This document shows, piece after piece, positions 17,530 to 27,626 of a stretch of 64,000 nt of DNA. Where the stretch lies: NCBI RefSeq assembly GCF_000021945.1, contig NC_011831.1, forward strand, positions 3,485,353 through 3,549,352, written 5' to 3'. Both the position numbers and the translations under genes were made by a program. Numbering within the stretch: the first letter of the stretch is position 1; each line of letters opens with the position of its first letter. The notes below the pieces were generated by a model that saw only the letters and a program-made list of their open reading frames with translations, was not told where the DNA came from and ran no database searches. This stretch comes from Chloroflexus aggregans DSM 9485. GTDB lineage: Bacteria; Chloroflexota; Chloroflexia; Chloroflexales; Chloroflexaceae.

Positions 17530-18589
17530 ACGGGCACACGTGGTCTATGTGGGAAGTGTCGGGGGGATGGAAGAGCGGATTGTCACCCAAGAGAGCACAC
17601 TTCCCTTCCGGTCATTACCGGCGGCTGCGGTTCGTGGGCGAGGGCCGGTGCAGGTCGCCCGATCGCTGCCGATCCTCATGCGTGGGATCGGGGCAGCACT
17701 CGCGTTGCTACGACGTGAGCAACCGGCAGCCATTTTGGGTACCGGTGGCTATGTCTGTGTGCCACTGTTTGTGGCTGCTAAGCTGCGACGTGTGCCAACA
17801 ATGATCTATTTACCCGATGTGGTGCCGGGGTTGGCCGTGAAGGTACTAAGCCGAATCGCCGACGTCACGGCGGTCAATGTGAGTGATGCGCTACCCCGCT
17901 TAGGGTTGTATGAAGGGCATCCCCGGGCGATGGTTACCGGGTATCCAGTGCGAGCTGAACTGTTTTCTACCGACCGTGAGGCGGCACGGGCCGCATTTGG
18001 GATCGCACCCGATCAGCTCGTGTTGTTAGTGTACGGTGGGAGTCGGGGAGCGCGGAGTGTCAATCGTGCGATTGCTACCCTCTTGCCGTCGTTGTTGCCG
18101 CTCTGCACGATCATTCACGTGTGTGGGCGCGAAGGCGATCATGTTTGGTTAGAGGCGACTGCTGCCCAGCTCGAACCTGAGCTGCGTGGACGCTATCTCC
18201 TCTTCCCTTACCTTGCCGGCGGTAGTGCTCAGAGTATGACGGCAGCGTTGGCGGCGGCTGATGTGGCTGTCTGTCGGAGTGGCGCTTCGACTCTCGCCGA
18301 ATTGCCGGCGGTTGGCTTGCCGGCAGTTCTTGTGCCCTATCCGTATGTTCATCAAGATGAAAATGCCGATTATTTGGTGCAACGGGGGGCGGCGATGAAG
18401 GTCGCCGATCATGCGATGCTCGGGGATGGTGATCCGACCGATGGGCCATTGGCACAGGCGATACGTACTCTTCTGAGTGATGTGGTGATGCGGGAACAAA
18501 TGGCGGCGCGCAGTCGCGCGCTCGCTCGTCCTGATGCGGCGCAACGATTGGCTGACGCACTGATTGACCTTGCGAGGAGTTCAGCATGA
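17450..18589 (+). CDS. murG: UDP-GlcNAc--undecaprenyl-pyrophosphoryl-MurNAc-pentapeptide transferase MurG
   Basis: MurG converts lipid I to lipid II on the cytoplasmic face. Visible are LSGGGTGGHVYPALAVAEAL at the very N-terminus, GTGGYVCVPLF, GGSRGARSVN, AADVAVCRSGASTLAEL and PAVLVPYPYVHQDENADYL, all family hallmarks. ATG 17450 matches the usual family start (379 residues). An in-frame ATG at 17393 would add 19 residues. Neither has a ribosome-binding site, and both lie inside the ftsW tail, so MurG is probably made by coupled re-initiation. The stop overlaps the next ATG (ATGA). Confidence 0.93.
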   Translation: MPRLILSGGGTGGHVYPALAVAEALAERAHVVYVGSVGGMEERIVTQESTLPFRSLPAAAVRGRGPVQVARSLPILMRGIGAALALLRREQPAAILGTGGYVCVPLFVAAKLRRVPTMIYLPDVVPGLAVKVLSRIADVTAVNVSDALPRLGLYEGHPRAMVTGYPVRAELFSTDREAARAAFGIAPDQLVLLVYGGSRGARSVNRAIATLLPSLLPLCTIIHVCGREGDHVWLEATAAQLEPELRGRYLLFPYLAGGSAQSMTAALAAADVAVCRSGASTLAELPAVGLPAVLVPYPYVHQDENADYLVQRGAAMKVADHAMLGDGDPTDGPLAQAIRTLLSDVVMREQMAARSRALARPDAAQRLADALIDLARSSA

Positions 18590-19230
18590 TTGAGCAATGG
18601 ATGGTGCTCCCCCTTGCCCAGACTGCGATTACGGTCAATCTTAACGGTTTGGCGCTCTTGCTGATTCTGATGGCGATTGGTGGTTATGCCGGTTATCAGC
18701 AAGGGATGCGTAATGTGTTGACGGTGGCACTTTGGACGATCATCGCGTATGTGACGTGTGTGCAAGGTGGTACGTTTGTGGTTGATGTGATCAACCGGCT
18801 CTGGGTGAATGCGCCGCGTTTTGTCGCATTCCTGATCGGGAATGACCCAACCCTGGTACCACCGCTTGATCCTCTGATCACGCCGGGTTTTCAGGTGCCG
18901 CTGTTTTTTCGGGCTATGGCGTTTATTGCCTTGATCTTGTTGGGGAAATATTTCGATAGCAAAGCAGCATGGAAGGGGCCGCCAAAGGAGAGGTTGGCGC
19001 GTCCGCTCGGTTTATTCGTAGGGGCACTGATTGCCTTACTGTGGACAAATGCAACAGTAGTGTTCTGGCGTGAATTTATTACCGGTGGCGGAACATTTGA
19101 GGGACCAATTGCGACGTTTCTTAATGTATTGCCCGATGTCAGTCTGCTGCTGCCATCGCTGATTGCGATCTTCTTTATGATTTTAGGGTTATTGATCTTG
19201 TTTAACTTTCCGAAGGTCTGGAAGCCGTGA
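18586..19230 (+). CDS. Unknown polytopic membrane protein embedded between murG and murC
   Basis: This 214-residue protein has about five hydrophobic segments: around 22-40 ([18 protein letters not shown]), 45-65, 105-122 ([17 protein letters not shown]), 145-162 ([15 protein letters not shown]) and 188-210 ([19 protein letters not shown]). The [12 protein letters not shown] start and overall layout recall CvpA-like colicin-V-production proteins, but the similarity is too weak for a name. It overlaps murG by four bases (ATGA) and murC by four bases (GTGA), so its synthesis is tightly coupled to precursor enzymes. A role in envelope growth or division is inferred from that position. Confidence 0.85.
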   Translation: MIEQWMVLPLAQTAITVNLNGLALLLILMAIGGYAGYQQGMRNVLTVALWTIIAYVTCVQGGTFVVDVINRLWVNAPRFVAFLIGNDPTLVPPLDPLITPGFQVPLFFRAMAFIALILLGKYFDSKAAWKGPPKERLARPLGLFVGALIALLWTNATVVFWREFITGGGTFEGPIATFLNVLPDVSLLLPSLIAIFFMILGLLILFNFPKVWKP

Positions 19231-20651
19231 GTCACTATCACATTGTGGGTATTGCCGGAGCAGGGATGAGCGCGATTGCCCACCTCTTGCTCGATCAGGG
19301 GCATACGGTCAGCGGTTCGGATCTGACGACGAACCGGGCAACCGAGGCACTCGCCGCGCGCGGGGTACGCATTTGGCAAGGCCATGATCCGGCGTATGTA
19401 CGTGGGGCTGATGCGGTATTGGCAACCGCCGCGATTCGTGGTGAACATCCTGAACTGACGGCGGCGGCTGCGCTGGGTATCCCCCGCCTGAGCCGCGCCG
19501 ATCTGTGGCGCGAATGGTCGGCCCAGCGACCGGTGATTGCTGTTGCCGGTACCCACGGGAAGACAACGACCAGTGCGATGACGGCGTTGGCGTTGCGAGG
19601 TGGTGGGGTAGCATGCGGTTTCTTGATCGGCGCCGATGTACCGGCATTGGGTGGTAGTGCGCAGTGGGGCGATCCAACGGCGCCGTTGGTGATCGAGGCC
19701 GATGAGTATGATCGTGTGTTTCTGGCGCTGACGCCGGCAATGGCAATCGTTACGAATGTGGAGTGGGATCATCCGGATATCTATCCGACGGCAACCGACT
19801 ATGCCGCTGCATTTGCCGAGTTTGCCGCGCAGGTGCGCGATCGGCGGCGGTTGCTGTTGTGTGCCGATGATCCCGGTACGGCGGCGCTCGATGTCGACGG
19901 TCAGGCCCGCTGGTATGGGATCGATGAGCAGATTGCCTGTGATCCGGTGTCGTGTCGGTTGGCACCGCTCGACTGGACGGCCAGTCGTGTGACGGTAACT
20001 GCCGAGGGACAGCAATTTGATCTCTGGTATTACGACCGACGCACGTTTGCCCGTCGGTTTGCCCTGATGGTGACGCTGGCAGTGCCCGGCATCCACAATG
20101 TGCGGAATGCGACAGCAGCATTGGCAGCAGCGGCGCTATGGGGGGCCGATCTGCAAGCAGCCGGAGCGGCATTGGCTACTTATCGCGGGAGTAGCCGGCG
20201 GTTTGAGGTCTATGGTGAAGTGGCCGGGGTAACGGTGATCGATGATTATGCGCACCATCCTACGGAAGTGCAGGCAACAATCGCGGCAGCCCAGCAACGC
20301 TACCCCGGTCGACGGGTAGTTGTCTATGTACAACCGCATACCTTTAGCCGTACCCGCAGTCTGTGGGAACGGTGGCCGGAAGCGTGCCGCGCTGCGGCGA
20401 TAGTGTCGATCGGTGATGTTTATCCGGCCCGCGAACAGGGCGATCCGGTGGCGCTCGCTACCGAGTTGGTTGCCTATCTCGTGGCGTATGGGGTAGTTGC
20501 GCACTATGGCGGCGGGATTGCTACCGCAGCAGAGCGATTGGTGGCGTTGATCCAACCGGGTGATGTGGTGTTGGTGCTCGGTGCGGGTGATAGCAATCGG
20601 GTGGCAGCGATGGTGATTGCGCAGCTTCAGCGTGTGCAAGCGGAGGCATAG
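19227..20651 (+). CDS. murC: UDP-N-acetylmuramate--L-alanine ligase MurC
   Basis: MurC adds L-alanine to UDP-MurNAc, the first step of stem-peptide assembly. The 474-residue chain has [21 protein letters not shown] at the N-terminus (Rossmann domain), [15 protein letters not shown] (P-loop), [63 protein letters not shown] and [14 protein letters not shown]. All are hallmarks of a full-length enzyme. The GTG start overlaps the preceding stop. murB follows directly with no gap. Confidence 0.95.
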   Translation: MSHYHIVGIAGAGMSAIAHLLLDQGHTVSGSDLTTNRATEALAARGVRIWQGHDPAYVRGADAVLATAAIRGEHPELTAAAALGIPRLSRADLWREWSAQRPVIAVAGTHGKTTTSAMTALALRGGGVACGFLIGADVPALGGSAQWGDPTAPLVIEADEYDRVFLALTPAMAIVTNVEWDHPDIYPTATDYAAAFAEFAAQVRDRRRLLLCADDPGTAALDVDGQARWYGIDEQIACDPVSCRLAPLDWTASRVTVTAEGQQFDLWYYDRRTFARRFALMVTLAVPGIHNVRNATAALAAAALWGADLQAAGAALATYRGSSRRFEVYGEVAGVTVIDDYAHHPTEVQATIAAAQQRYPGRRVVVYVQPHTFSRTRSLWERWPEACRAAAIVSIGDVYPAREQGDPVALATELVAYLVAYGVVAHYGGGIATAAERLVALIQPGDVVLVLGAGDSNRVAAMVIAQLQRVQAEA

Positions 20652-21545
20652 ATGAAAGAATCCTTGCCAATCACCCTCCGGCCCAATGAACCAATGTCGC
20701 GCCATACCTCGTGGCGGGTTGGTGGGCCGGCGCAGTACTATGCCGAACCAACCACGCCCGATGAGGCGATGGTGTTGGCGGCATGGGCTATGACCCACCG
20801 GTTGCCACTGATTTGGGTTGGGCGTGGTACTAATCTGTTGGTACGTGATGAGGGGTTTGCCGGAGTGATCGCTTCCTATCGCGGCCAACGTTGGGCGTTG
20901 CACGAGCACGGTGAGACGGCGGAATTGTGGGTTGAAGCCGGGACCCCGATGGCCGGTACTGCCCGTCGGTTGGCGGCGATGGGGTGGGCCGGGCTTGAGT
21001 GGGCCGAGGGTTTGCCCGGTGCGATTGGTGGTGCGATTGTGGGGAATGCGGGGTGTTATGGTGGTGATACGGCAAGTGTGCTGATCGATGCCGAGCTGTT
21101 GCTCAACGGCAGTGAGCGAGTAGTCTGGCCGGTAACCGAGCTGGGCTATGCCTATCGGGAGAGTATTCTTAAACGTCCGGGGGCTGATGGTGTCCCGCCA
21201 CTCGTGTTAGCAGGACGCTTCCGTCTGCATCGTGCCGATCCGAAGGTATTGATGGCGCGGATAGGCGCGATTGCCGCCGAACGGAAACGGAAAACACCGG
21301 CGGGAAGTTCGTGTGGTAGCGTGTTCAAAAATCCACCCGGTGATAGTGCCGGTCGCTTGATCGAGGCGGCAGGCTTAAAAGGGACACGTGTTGGTGATGC
21401 CGAGATTAGCCCGATCCATGCTAACTACATCGTTAATCGTGGTCAGGCACGGGCCGCCGATATTTTGACATTGATCGAACTCGCGCGCACGACGGTAGCC
21501 GAACAGTTTGGGGTGATGTTGCAGTTGGAAGTGCGTGTTATCTAG
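20652..21545 (+). CDS. murB: UDP-N-acetylenolpyruvoylglucosamine reductase MurB
   Basis: MurB is an FAD enzyme that reduces UDP-GlcNAc-enolpyruvate to UDP-MurNAc with NADPH. The 297-residue chain contains [72 protein letters not shown], and the catalytic-serine stretch [28 protein letters not shown]. The size indicates a type II enzyme. It starts one base after the murC stop. A low-G+C gap of 144 nt follows, the largest break in the second half of the cluster. Confidence 0.95.
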   Translation: MKESLPITLRPNEPMSRHTSWRVGGPAQYYAEPTTPDEAMVLAAWAMTHRLPLIWVGRGTNLLVRDEGFAGVIASYRGQRWALHEHGETAELWVEAGTPMAGTARRLAAMGWAGLEWAEGLPGAIGGAIVGNAGCYGGDTASVLIDAELLLNGSERVVWPVTELGYAYRESILKRPGADGVPPLVLAGRFRLHRADPKVLMARIGAIAAERKRKTPAGSSCGSVFKNPPGDSAGRLIEAAGLKGTRVGDAEISPIHANYIVNRGQARAADILTLIELARTTVAEQFGVMLQLEVRVI

Positions 21546-21585
21546 GTTTCGATAGAGGAGACGGCGTAGAAAAAGGTTTCAAAAA

Positions 21586-21668
21586 ACGATCGTCATAAAC
21601 AAAAATGATACGAAAAATTGTTAATATAGTACCGTTTTTTAAATGACGATCATCATCACGATCGTCAT
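21586..21668. promoter_or_regulatory. AT-rich region with repeated ACGATCGTCAT boxes before ddl
   Basis: ACGATCGTCAT occurs at 21586-21596 and again at 21658-21668. The second copy forms a perfect 9-bp inverted repeat with ATGACGATC at 21643-21651 (8-nt spacer). Between them lies an AT-rich stretch containing TTAATATAGT (21621-21630), a possible -10 region. The arrangement suggests a regulated internal promoter for ddl-ftsQ-ftsA-ftsZ; the factor is unknown. Confidence 0.45.
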
Positions 21669-21689
21669 ACGCAGGTGGAGGGATCGCCA

Positions 21690-22778
21690 ATGAGCAAGCC
21701 AATCACAATTGCCGTCATTTTTGGCGGTCAAAGTGGCGAACACGAAGTATCGCTCGTGTCGGCGCATGCCGTGATGAGCAATCTCGATCCGGATCGCTAC
21801 CACATTGAAGCGCTTGGGATCGGTAAAGATGGCCGCTGGTGGCATGGTCCCGGTGCGTTGGCGATGCTCATGGCAGCCGCCGATCCGGCCCGTTTACCGG
21901 CCAGTGCGACAATGGTTGCTCCCGGCCCGGTGCGCGAACTTGGTCGTGTGGGCGAACCGGGTTGGTCGTTGCCTCCCGCTGATGTCATCTTCCCGGTGCT
22001 GCATGGTCCTTATGGTGAAGATGGGACTATTCAAGGTCTCTTTGAACTGGCCGGGCACCCTTACGTTGGGTGTGGAGTGGCGGCAAGTGCGGTAGGGATG
22101 GATAAGGCATTCATGAAGGCTGCGTTTGCGGCTGCCGATTTGCCGATCTTACCGTGGGTGCTGGTGCGTCGGCATGAATTGGCCGCTCTTGAGATGGTCT
22201 GTGAGCGGATAGAGGCAACGTTGCACTTCCCGTTGTTTGTTAAACCGGCCAATTTAGGGAGCAGTGTGGGGGTGAGTAAGGTCCGTGATCGAGCTGAACT
22301 GATCACCGGCTTGCACGAAGCTGCCCGTCATGACCGACGGATCGTCGTGGAGCAGGGCATTTCGGCGCGCGAAATAGAAATCTCGGTATTAGGAAACGAA
22401 CACGTTGAGGTGAGTATTCCCGGTGAAATTATTCCTGCCGGTGAGTGGTACGACTACCACGCGAAGTATATCGCCGGTGGTTCACAGACGATAGTACCGG
22501 CGGCATTAACCGAAATGCAGATTGCACAGGTGCAAACGCTCGCCAAACGCGCGTTTCAAGCGATCGATGGGGCTGGGCTGGCCCGAGTGGATTTTCTCCT
22601 TGACCGTGAACAAGGCACGCTCTGGTTGAACGAGGTCAATACCATGCCCGGCTTCACTCCGATCAGTATGTACGCCAAAATGTGGGAGGCTAGCGGCTTG
22701 CCCTATCCACAGTTGCTCGACCGACTAATCGAGTTGGCATTGGCTCGGTCGGCGCGTGCCGGCTACGTAAAGGTGTGA
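21690..22778 (+). CDS. ddl: D-alanine--D-alanine ligase
   Basis: Ddl makes D-Ala-D-Ala for MurF using ATP. The 362-residue chain shows VIFGGQSGEHEVSLVSA, FPVLHGPYGEDGTIQGLFEL, YVGCGVAASAVGMDKAFMK, FPLFVKPANLGSSVGVSKV, GEIIPAGEWYDYHAKY, ARVDFLLD and LNEVNTMPGFTPISMYAKMWEASGL, covering the ATP-grasp fold. Tyr in the omega-loop (YDYHAKY) and the overall pattern fit D-Ala-D-Ala rather than D-lactate specificity; that is tentative. ATG 21690 has GGAGG about 9 nt upstream; a GTG at 21675 is less likely. It overlaps ftsQ. Confidence 0.94.
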   Translation: MSKPITIAVIFGGQSGEHEVSLVSAHAVMSNLDPDRYHIEALGIGKDGRWWHGPGALAMLMAAADPARLPASATMVAPGPVRELGRVGEPGWSLPPADVIFPVLHGPYGEDGTIQGLFELAGHPYVGCGVAASAVGMDKAFMKAAFAAADLPILPWVLVRRHELAALEMVCERIEATLHFPLFVKPANLGSSVGVSKVRDRAELITGLHEAARHDRRIVVEQGISAREIEISVLGNEHVEVSIPGEIIPAGEWYDYHAKYIAGGSQTIVPAALTEMQIAQVQTLAKRAFQAIDGAGLARVDFLLDREQGTLWLNEVNTMPGFTPISMYAKMWEASGLPYPQLLDRLIELALARSARAGYVKV

Positions 22779-23599
22779 CGATGGAATACAATCCGCCAAA
22801 TACACGCGAACGCATTGCTGCGCGCCGGCAACGGTTACGCCAGCCTTCGTCCGAACCGGCAATCCCCGGGTGGCGGCGACGGTTCATTGACGGCTTGCAG
22901 AGTGGGCGGATAGTAAGCGGTGCCGTGTTTGTGGTTAGTTGCCTGGCACTCTTCTACGTCCTCTTTAGCAGTCAATTCCGTGTGCAAACGGTCGAGGTGG
23001 TTGGGGTTGAGTTTCTCAGTCCAGAACGCATTGTCAATGCCGTCCCGTTGCGCGGGTGGCCGATCTGGCTGATCGATGAAGAACAGGCGGTGGCCCCGTT
23101 GCTCCGCAGTCCCTTTGTCGAACACGCTCGGCTCAGTCTGATCTTACCCGATCGAGCACGGATCGTGATTGTCGAGCGCCAGCCGGTGATCTATTGGCGT
23201 AGCGGTGGGGTTGATTATCTGGTGGACCGCCAAGGGTTCGTGATTGAACCGGCTACAGTCGCGCCGCCGGCAGATGCGTTGGTGATTGTTGACAGCTCCA
23301 ATCTGCCGGTTGAGCCGCAGATGCAGCTCGACCCTGATGCGTTAGCGTTAGCCCGCGAGCTGGCGTGGCGATTACCAAACGAATTAGGCCTTCGTCCGGC
23401 TCAGATCGGCTGGGATTTTGGCTTGGGCGTCTTTATTCGGACCGAACAAGATCAAATGGTGGTTTTTGGACGGAGCGAGCGCCTTACCCGTAAATTAATG
23501 ATCTTGGCGTATCTGCTTAACGACGGTACGCCGTTTACCTATTTGGATTTACGACCGATGAACCCTTTTTATCAGAACCGCACCGACGGTAGGTCGTAA
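22775..23599 (+). CDS. ftsQ: FtsQ-type division protein with POTRA domain
   Basis: This 274-residue single-pass protein has a basic cytoplasmic N-terminus, a membrane helix at about 47-66 (VSGAVFVVSCLALFYVLF), a POTRA-like domain (FRVQTVEVVGVEFLSPERIVNAVPLRGWPIWLID) and the FtsQ beta domain (ARIVIVERQPVIYWRSGGVDYLVDRQGFVI). It links the cytoplasmic ring to the FtsWI synthase through FtsL/FtsB. GTG 22775 overlaps the ddl stop (GTGA); ATG 22781 is an alternative start. ftsA follows 30 nt downstream. Confidence 0.88.
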   Translation: MTMEYNPPNTRERIAARRQRLRQPSSEPAIPGWRRRFIDGLQSGRIVSGAVFVVSCLALFYVLFSSQFRVQTVEVVGVEFLSPERIVNAVPLRGWPIWLIDEEQAVAPLLRSPFVEHARLSLILPDRARIVIVERQPVIYWRSGGVDYLVDRQGFVIEPATVAPPADALVIVDSSNLPVEPQMQLDPDALALARELAWRLPNELGLRPAQIGWDFGLGVFIRTEQDQMVVFGRSERLTRKLMILAYLLNDGTPFTYLDLRPMNPFYQNRTDGRS

Positions 23600-23629
23600 G
23601 CTGCGGCTCCGGTAGGCAGTGAGGCAACT

Positions 23630-24874
23630 ATGGCACGTACCATGGCACGAACCATTGTCGGTATAGATGTTGGTACAAGCAAAATCTGTACCATTGTCGG
23701 CCAGGCCGGCGATGGTCGGCGACTGAATATTCTCGGTGTGGGGACGGTGCCCAGCCGAGGGATTGATAAAGGTGTGGTTGTGAATATTGATGACGCAGCT
23801 TCGGCCATCGAAACAAGTATCGAAAAGGCTGAACGTGCGAGTGGTTTTCGGATCAACCATGCCTTTGTCGGCATTGCCGGTCGCCATATTTCATCGCTGA
23901 ACAGCCGTGGGGTTGCAGCAGTGCAGAATCCCGATGGTATATCGCGGCAAGATGTGGCCCGCGCTATCGAAGCGGCGCAGGCGGTAGCATTACCGACTCA
24001 GCGGGAAATCATTCATATCATTCCACGCGCCTACGTTATTGATGGTAACGAAGGTATTCGCGACCCGATAGGGATGAGTGGGTTACGACTAGAAGTAGAA
24101 ACCCATATCATCACCGGCGAGGCAATGGCGATCCAAAACCTGATCCGCAGCGTGGAACGAGCCGGTGTGCAGATTGACGATCTCGTGTTGCAACCGTTGG
24201 CAGCAGCGGAAGCCGTGCTTAGCGATGAAGATAAAGAGCAAGGAGTTATGCTGATTGACATCGGTGGGGCGACGACCGATCTTGCGATCTTTGCCCATGG
24301 CGGGGTGTGGCATACCGGTGTGATACCGGTTGGTGGGCAGCACTTTACCAACGATATCGTCTATGTGCTGCACACACCACCCAACACCGCCGAATATCTC
24401 AAACTGCGCTACGGCAGTGCGCTGGCCGGCAACCCACCGGCGCCGGATGATGAGAGTGATCTGATCGATGCTGACACGCTAACGGTCGGCGAAAAACAGC
24501 GGATCAGTGCGCATTTACTCAAACAAGTGTTGCAGGCACGCGCCGAGGAATTGATCGAGTTGATCGTCGCCGAAGCGCGACGGAGCGGGTACGATGGTAT
24601 GTTGCCGGCCGGGATTGTTTTGACCGGCGGCGGTGCGCAGCTCAACCGGTTTGATGAGCTACTCCGCGAAGATTTGGGTTTACCGGTCCGAATCGGGATT
24701 CCCGGTGGTTTGGGTGGCGTTCACGACGCACTCGACTCACCGGCATATGCGACCGCAGTAGGGCTTTTGCGGTGGGGAATGCGGTATGGTGGGCGGCCAC
24801 CTGAGCAAACTCCATCTGATGATATGACATTGTACGAGCGCTTCCGCCGCTGGGTGCGCGAATTGTTGCCATAA
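23630..24874 (+). CDS. ftsA: Cell division protein FtsA
   Basis: FtsA is an actin-like ATPase that tethers FtsZ to the membrane. The 414-residue chain has [15 protein letters not shown], a SHS2/1C region ([20 protein letters not shown]), [28 protein letters not shown] and [11 protein letters not shown]. It ends with a short amphipathic basic helix ([13 protein letters not shown]), the expected membrane-targeting sequence. ATG 23642 is an alternative start. ftsZ follows after 22 nt. Confidence 0.95.
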   Translation: MARTMARTIVGIDVGTSKICTIVGQAGDGRRLNILGVGTVPSRGIDKGVVVNIDDAASAIETSIEKAERASGFRINHAFVGIAGRHISSLNSRGVAAVQNPDGISRQDVARAIEAAQAVALPTQREIIHIIPRAYVIDGNEGIRDPIGMSGLRLEVETHIITGEAMAIQNLIRSVERAGVQIDDLVLQPLAAAEAVLSDEDKEQGVMLIDIGGATTDLAIFAHGGVWHTGVIPVGGQHFTNDIVYVLHTPPNTAEYLKLRYGSALAGNPPAPDDESDLIDADTLTVGEKQRISAHLLKQVLQARAEELIELIVAEARRSGYDGMLPAGIVLTGGGAQLNRFDELLREDLGLPVRIGIPGGLGGVHDALDSPAYATAVGLLRWGMRYGGRPPEQTPSDDMTLYERFRRWVRELLP

Positions 24875-24896
24875 TCACCACCAAGGAGGTTCGCAC

Positions 24897-26081
24897 ATGG
24901 TTGACCGAAGCAGTAATGGCTTCTCACTCGAAGATTTTGCTCAGATCAAAGTTGTTGGTGTTGGCGGCGGCGGCAGCAATGCAGTAGATCGCATGATTGC
25001 CGCCGGGGTGCAGGGGGTTGAGTTCATCACCGTTAATACCGATGTGCAGGCATTGATGCACTCGTTAGCACCGGTACGCATCCGGATCGGTGACAAACTA
25101 ACCCGCGGTCTTGGCAGCGGTGGTAATCCGGTCATCGGTCAAAAAGCTGCGGAGGAAAATCAAGAAGACATTTACGAGCAGTTGAAGGGCGCCGATATGG
25201 TCTTTGTTGCCGCCGGTATGGGTGGTGGCACCGGTACCGGTGCCTCACCAATCATCGCCGGTATTGCCCACGATCTCGGTGCATTGACGGTTGGTGTTGT
25301 GACCCGTCCCTTTACGTTTGAAGGGAATCATCGGCGTAAAGTAGCCGAAGCCGGAATTGAGCAGTTGCGCCCGGTGGTTGATACATTAATCGTTATTCCG
25401 AATGATCGCCTGTTGCAGACGGCCAGTAAGAATACGACGTTCCAGCAGGCTTTCATGATGGCCGATGATGTATTGCGTCAAGGTATTCAGGGCATCTCCG
25501 ACCTGATCACGCAGCGTGGTCTGATTAACGTTGATTTCGCCGATGTTAAGACCATTATGGCGCAGCAGGGTTCGGCGTTGATGGCAGTTGGTTATGGGAA
25601 AGGCGATACTCGTGCGCTTGATGCGGTGAATCAGGCGATTGCCAGCCCCTTGCTCGAGGTGAGTATTGATGGCGCGAAGGGTGTCCTCTTCAACATCACC
25701 GGTGGTGAAGATTTGGGAATTATGGAGGTCTACGAGGCGGCTGATATTGTGGCGAAGCAGGTCGATCCTGATGCCAACATTATCATCGGTGCGGTAATCG
25801 ATCCGAACTTCCCGCCCGGCGAGATCAAGATTACACTGATCGCTACCGGTTTTGATGTCAACCGCAATAGCAACGTGCAACGCACTCGTTCGTACCCGAC
25901 GGCAGCGACAAGTACTGGCCAAGCGACGGGCCAGATCGGTGGGCCGTCGGCGCAGCGGCCTAAGCAGCCGACACCGCCGCCGACGCAGCCACCGGTGCAA
26001 CCGGTGCGTCCGGCCATTTCAAACGATGATCTCGACATCCCGCCTTTCTTGCGTGGGCGCGACCGTAATCGGCAACGGTAA
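24897..26081 (+). CDS. ftsZ: Cell division protein FtsZ
   Basis: FtsZ is the tubulin-like GTPase of the division ring. The 394-residue chain shows [30 protein letters not shown] (tubulin signature GMGGGTGTG), [36 protein letters not shown] and [19 protein letters not shown] Pro/Gln/Thr-rich linker (about 320-375) leads to a conserved C-terminal peptide ([12 protein letters not shown]), the binding site for FtsA and other partners. AAGGAGG precedes ATG 24897 with ideal spacing. It is the last gene of the cluster; repeat array 2 begins about 40 nt after the stop. Confidence 0.97.
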   Translation: MVDRSSNGFSLEDFAQIKVVGVGGGGSNAVDRMIAAGVQGVEFITVNTDVQALMHSLAPVRIRIGDKLTRGLGSGGNPVIGQKAAEENQEDIYEQLKGADMVFVAAGMGGGTGTGASPIIAGIAHDLGALTVGVVTRPFTFEGNHRRKVAEAGIEQLRPVVDTLIVIPNDRLLQTASKNTTFQQAFMMADDVLRQGIQGISDLITQRGLINVDFADVKTIMAQQGSALMAVGYGKGDTRALDAVNQAIASPLLEVSIDGAKGVLFNITGGEDLGIMEVYEAADIVAKQVDPDANIIIGAVIDPNFPPGEIKITLIATGFDVNRNSNVQRTRSYPTAATSTGQATGQIGGPSAQRPKQPTPPPTQPPVQPVRPAISNDDLDIPPFLRGRDRNRQR

Positions 26082-26119
26082 AAAATGCACGGTACGAACC
26101 GGCGGCAAGGATGGTACAT

Positions 26120-27626
26120 ACGTCGGTCACAGGGGGTAGGGGCACGGCATCGTCGCGCGGGTGTGGGACAAAGACGCGGGGGCACGGCATCGTCGCGCGG
26201 TAGGGGCACGGCATGCCGTGTCCCTACATATGGGTCGGTGGTGCCGGGGCACGGTATCCGCCGTGCGGGTGTGGGGCGGTGGTGCCGGGGCACGGCATCG
26301 TCGCGCGGGTGTGGGACAAAGACGCGGGGGCACGGCATCGTCGCGCGGTAGGGGCACGGCATGCCGTGTCCCTACATATGGGTCGGTGGTGCCGGGGCAC
26401 GGTATCCGCCGTGCGGGTGTGGGGCGGTGGTGCCGGGGCACGGCATCGCCGTGGGTGTTGTGGGGCGGTAGCGTCGGGGCACGGTATCCGCCGTGCGGGT
26501 GTGTCGATGACGTAGGGGCACGGTATCGTCGCGCGGTAGGGGCACGGCATCGTCGCGCGGGTGTGGGACAAAGACGCGGGGGTATGGCATCGTCGCGCGG
26601 TAGGGGCACGGCATCGTCGTGCGGGTGTGGGGCGGTGGTGCCGGGGCACGGCATCGCCGTGGGTGTGTGGGGCGGTGGTGCCGGGGCACGGCATTGCCGT
26701 GCGGGTGTGGGGCGGTGGTGCCGGGTTACGGCATCGCCGTGGGCGTGTGGGGCGGTGGTGCCGGGGCACGGTATCCGCCGTGCGGGTGTGTCGATGACGT
26801 AGGGGCACGGTATCGTCGCGCGGTAGGGGCACGGCATCGTCGCGCGGGTGTGGGGCGGTGGGGCCGGGGGCACGGCATTGCCGTGCGGGTGTGGGGCGGT
26901 GGTGCCGGGGCACGGTATCCGCCGTGCGGGTGTGTCGATGACGTAGGGGCACGGTATCGTCGCGCGGTAGGGGCACGGCATGCCGTGTCCCTACATATGG
27001 GTCGGTGGTGCCGGGGCACGGTATCGTCGTGCGGGTGTGGGGCGGTGGTGCCGGGGTACGGCATCGCCGTGGGTGTGTGGGGCGGTGGTGCCGGGGCACG
27101 GCATCGCCGTGCGGGTGTGGGGCGGTAGCGTCGGGGCACGGTATCCGCCGTGCGGGTGTGTCGATGATGTAGGGGCATGGCATCGTCGCGCGGTAGGGGC
27201 ACGGCATGCCGTGCCCCTACATATGGGGCGGTGGTGCCGGGGGTACGGTATCGTCGTGCGGGTGTGGGGCGGTGGTGCCGGGGCACGGCATTGCCGTGCG
27301 GGTGTGGGGCGGTGGTGCCGGGGCACGGCATCGCCGTGGGTGTGTGGGGCGGTGGTGCCGGGGCACGGCATTGCCGTGCGGGTGTGGGGCGGTGGTGCCG
27401 GGGTACGGCATCGCCGTGGGCGTGTGGGGCGGTGGTGCCGGGGCACGGCATCGCCGTGGGTGTGTGGGGCGGTGGTGCCGGGGGCACGGCATCGTCGCGC
27501 GGGTGTGGGGCGGTGGTGCCGGGGCACGGCATCGCCGTGCGGGTGTGGGGCGGTGGTGCCGGGGCACGGCATCGCCGTGCGGGTGTGGGGCGGTGGTGCC
27601 GGGGGCACGGTATCCGCCGTGCCCCT
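26120..27626. repeat. G-rich repeat field 2 (about 40-bp units with palindromes), 1.5 kb
   Basis: Several dozen variants of a unit of about 40 bp fill this stretch; the core is GGGGCGGTGGTGCC, GGGGCACGGCATCGCCGTG, CGGGTGT. Four 28-bp palindromes interrupt it, at 26200-26227, 26348-26375, 26967-26994 and 27193-27220. The last is perfect (GTAGGGGCACGGC, AT, and its complement); the others have one mismatch. Higher-order blocks repeat as well. The field fills the gap between convergent ftsZ and the CysRS-like gene. The long proline/arginine-rich frames on both strands are repeat artefacts. No gene is seen. Confidence 0.93.

Noticed and set aside
18891-20096. 401-codon frame on the minus strand opposite murC
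   Set aside because: Antisense shadow of two well-supported genes, with a His/Arg-rich translation and no recognisable domain.
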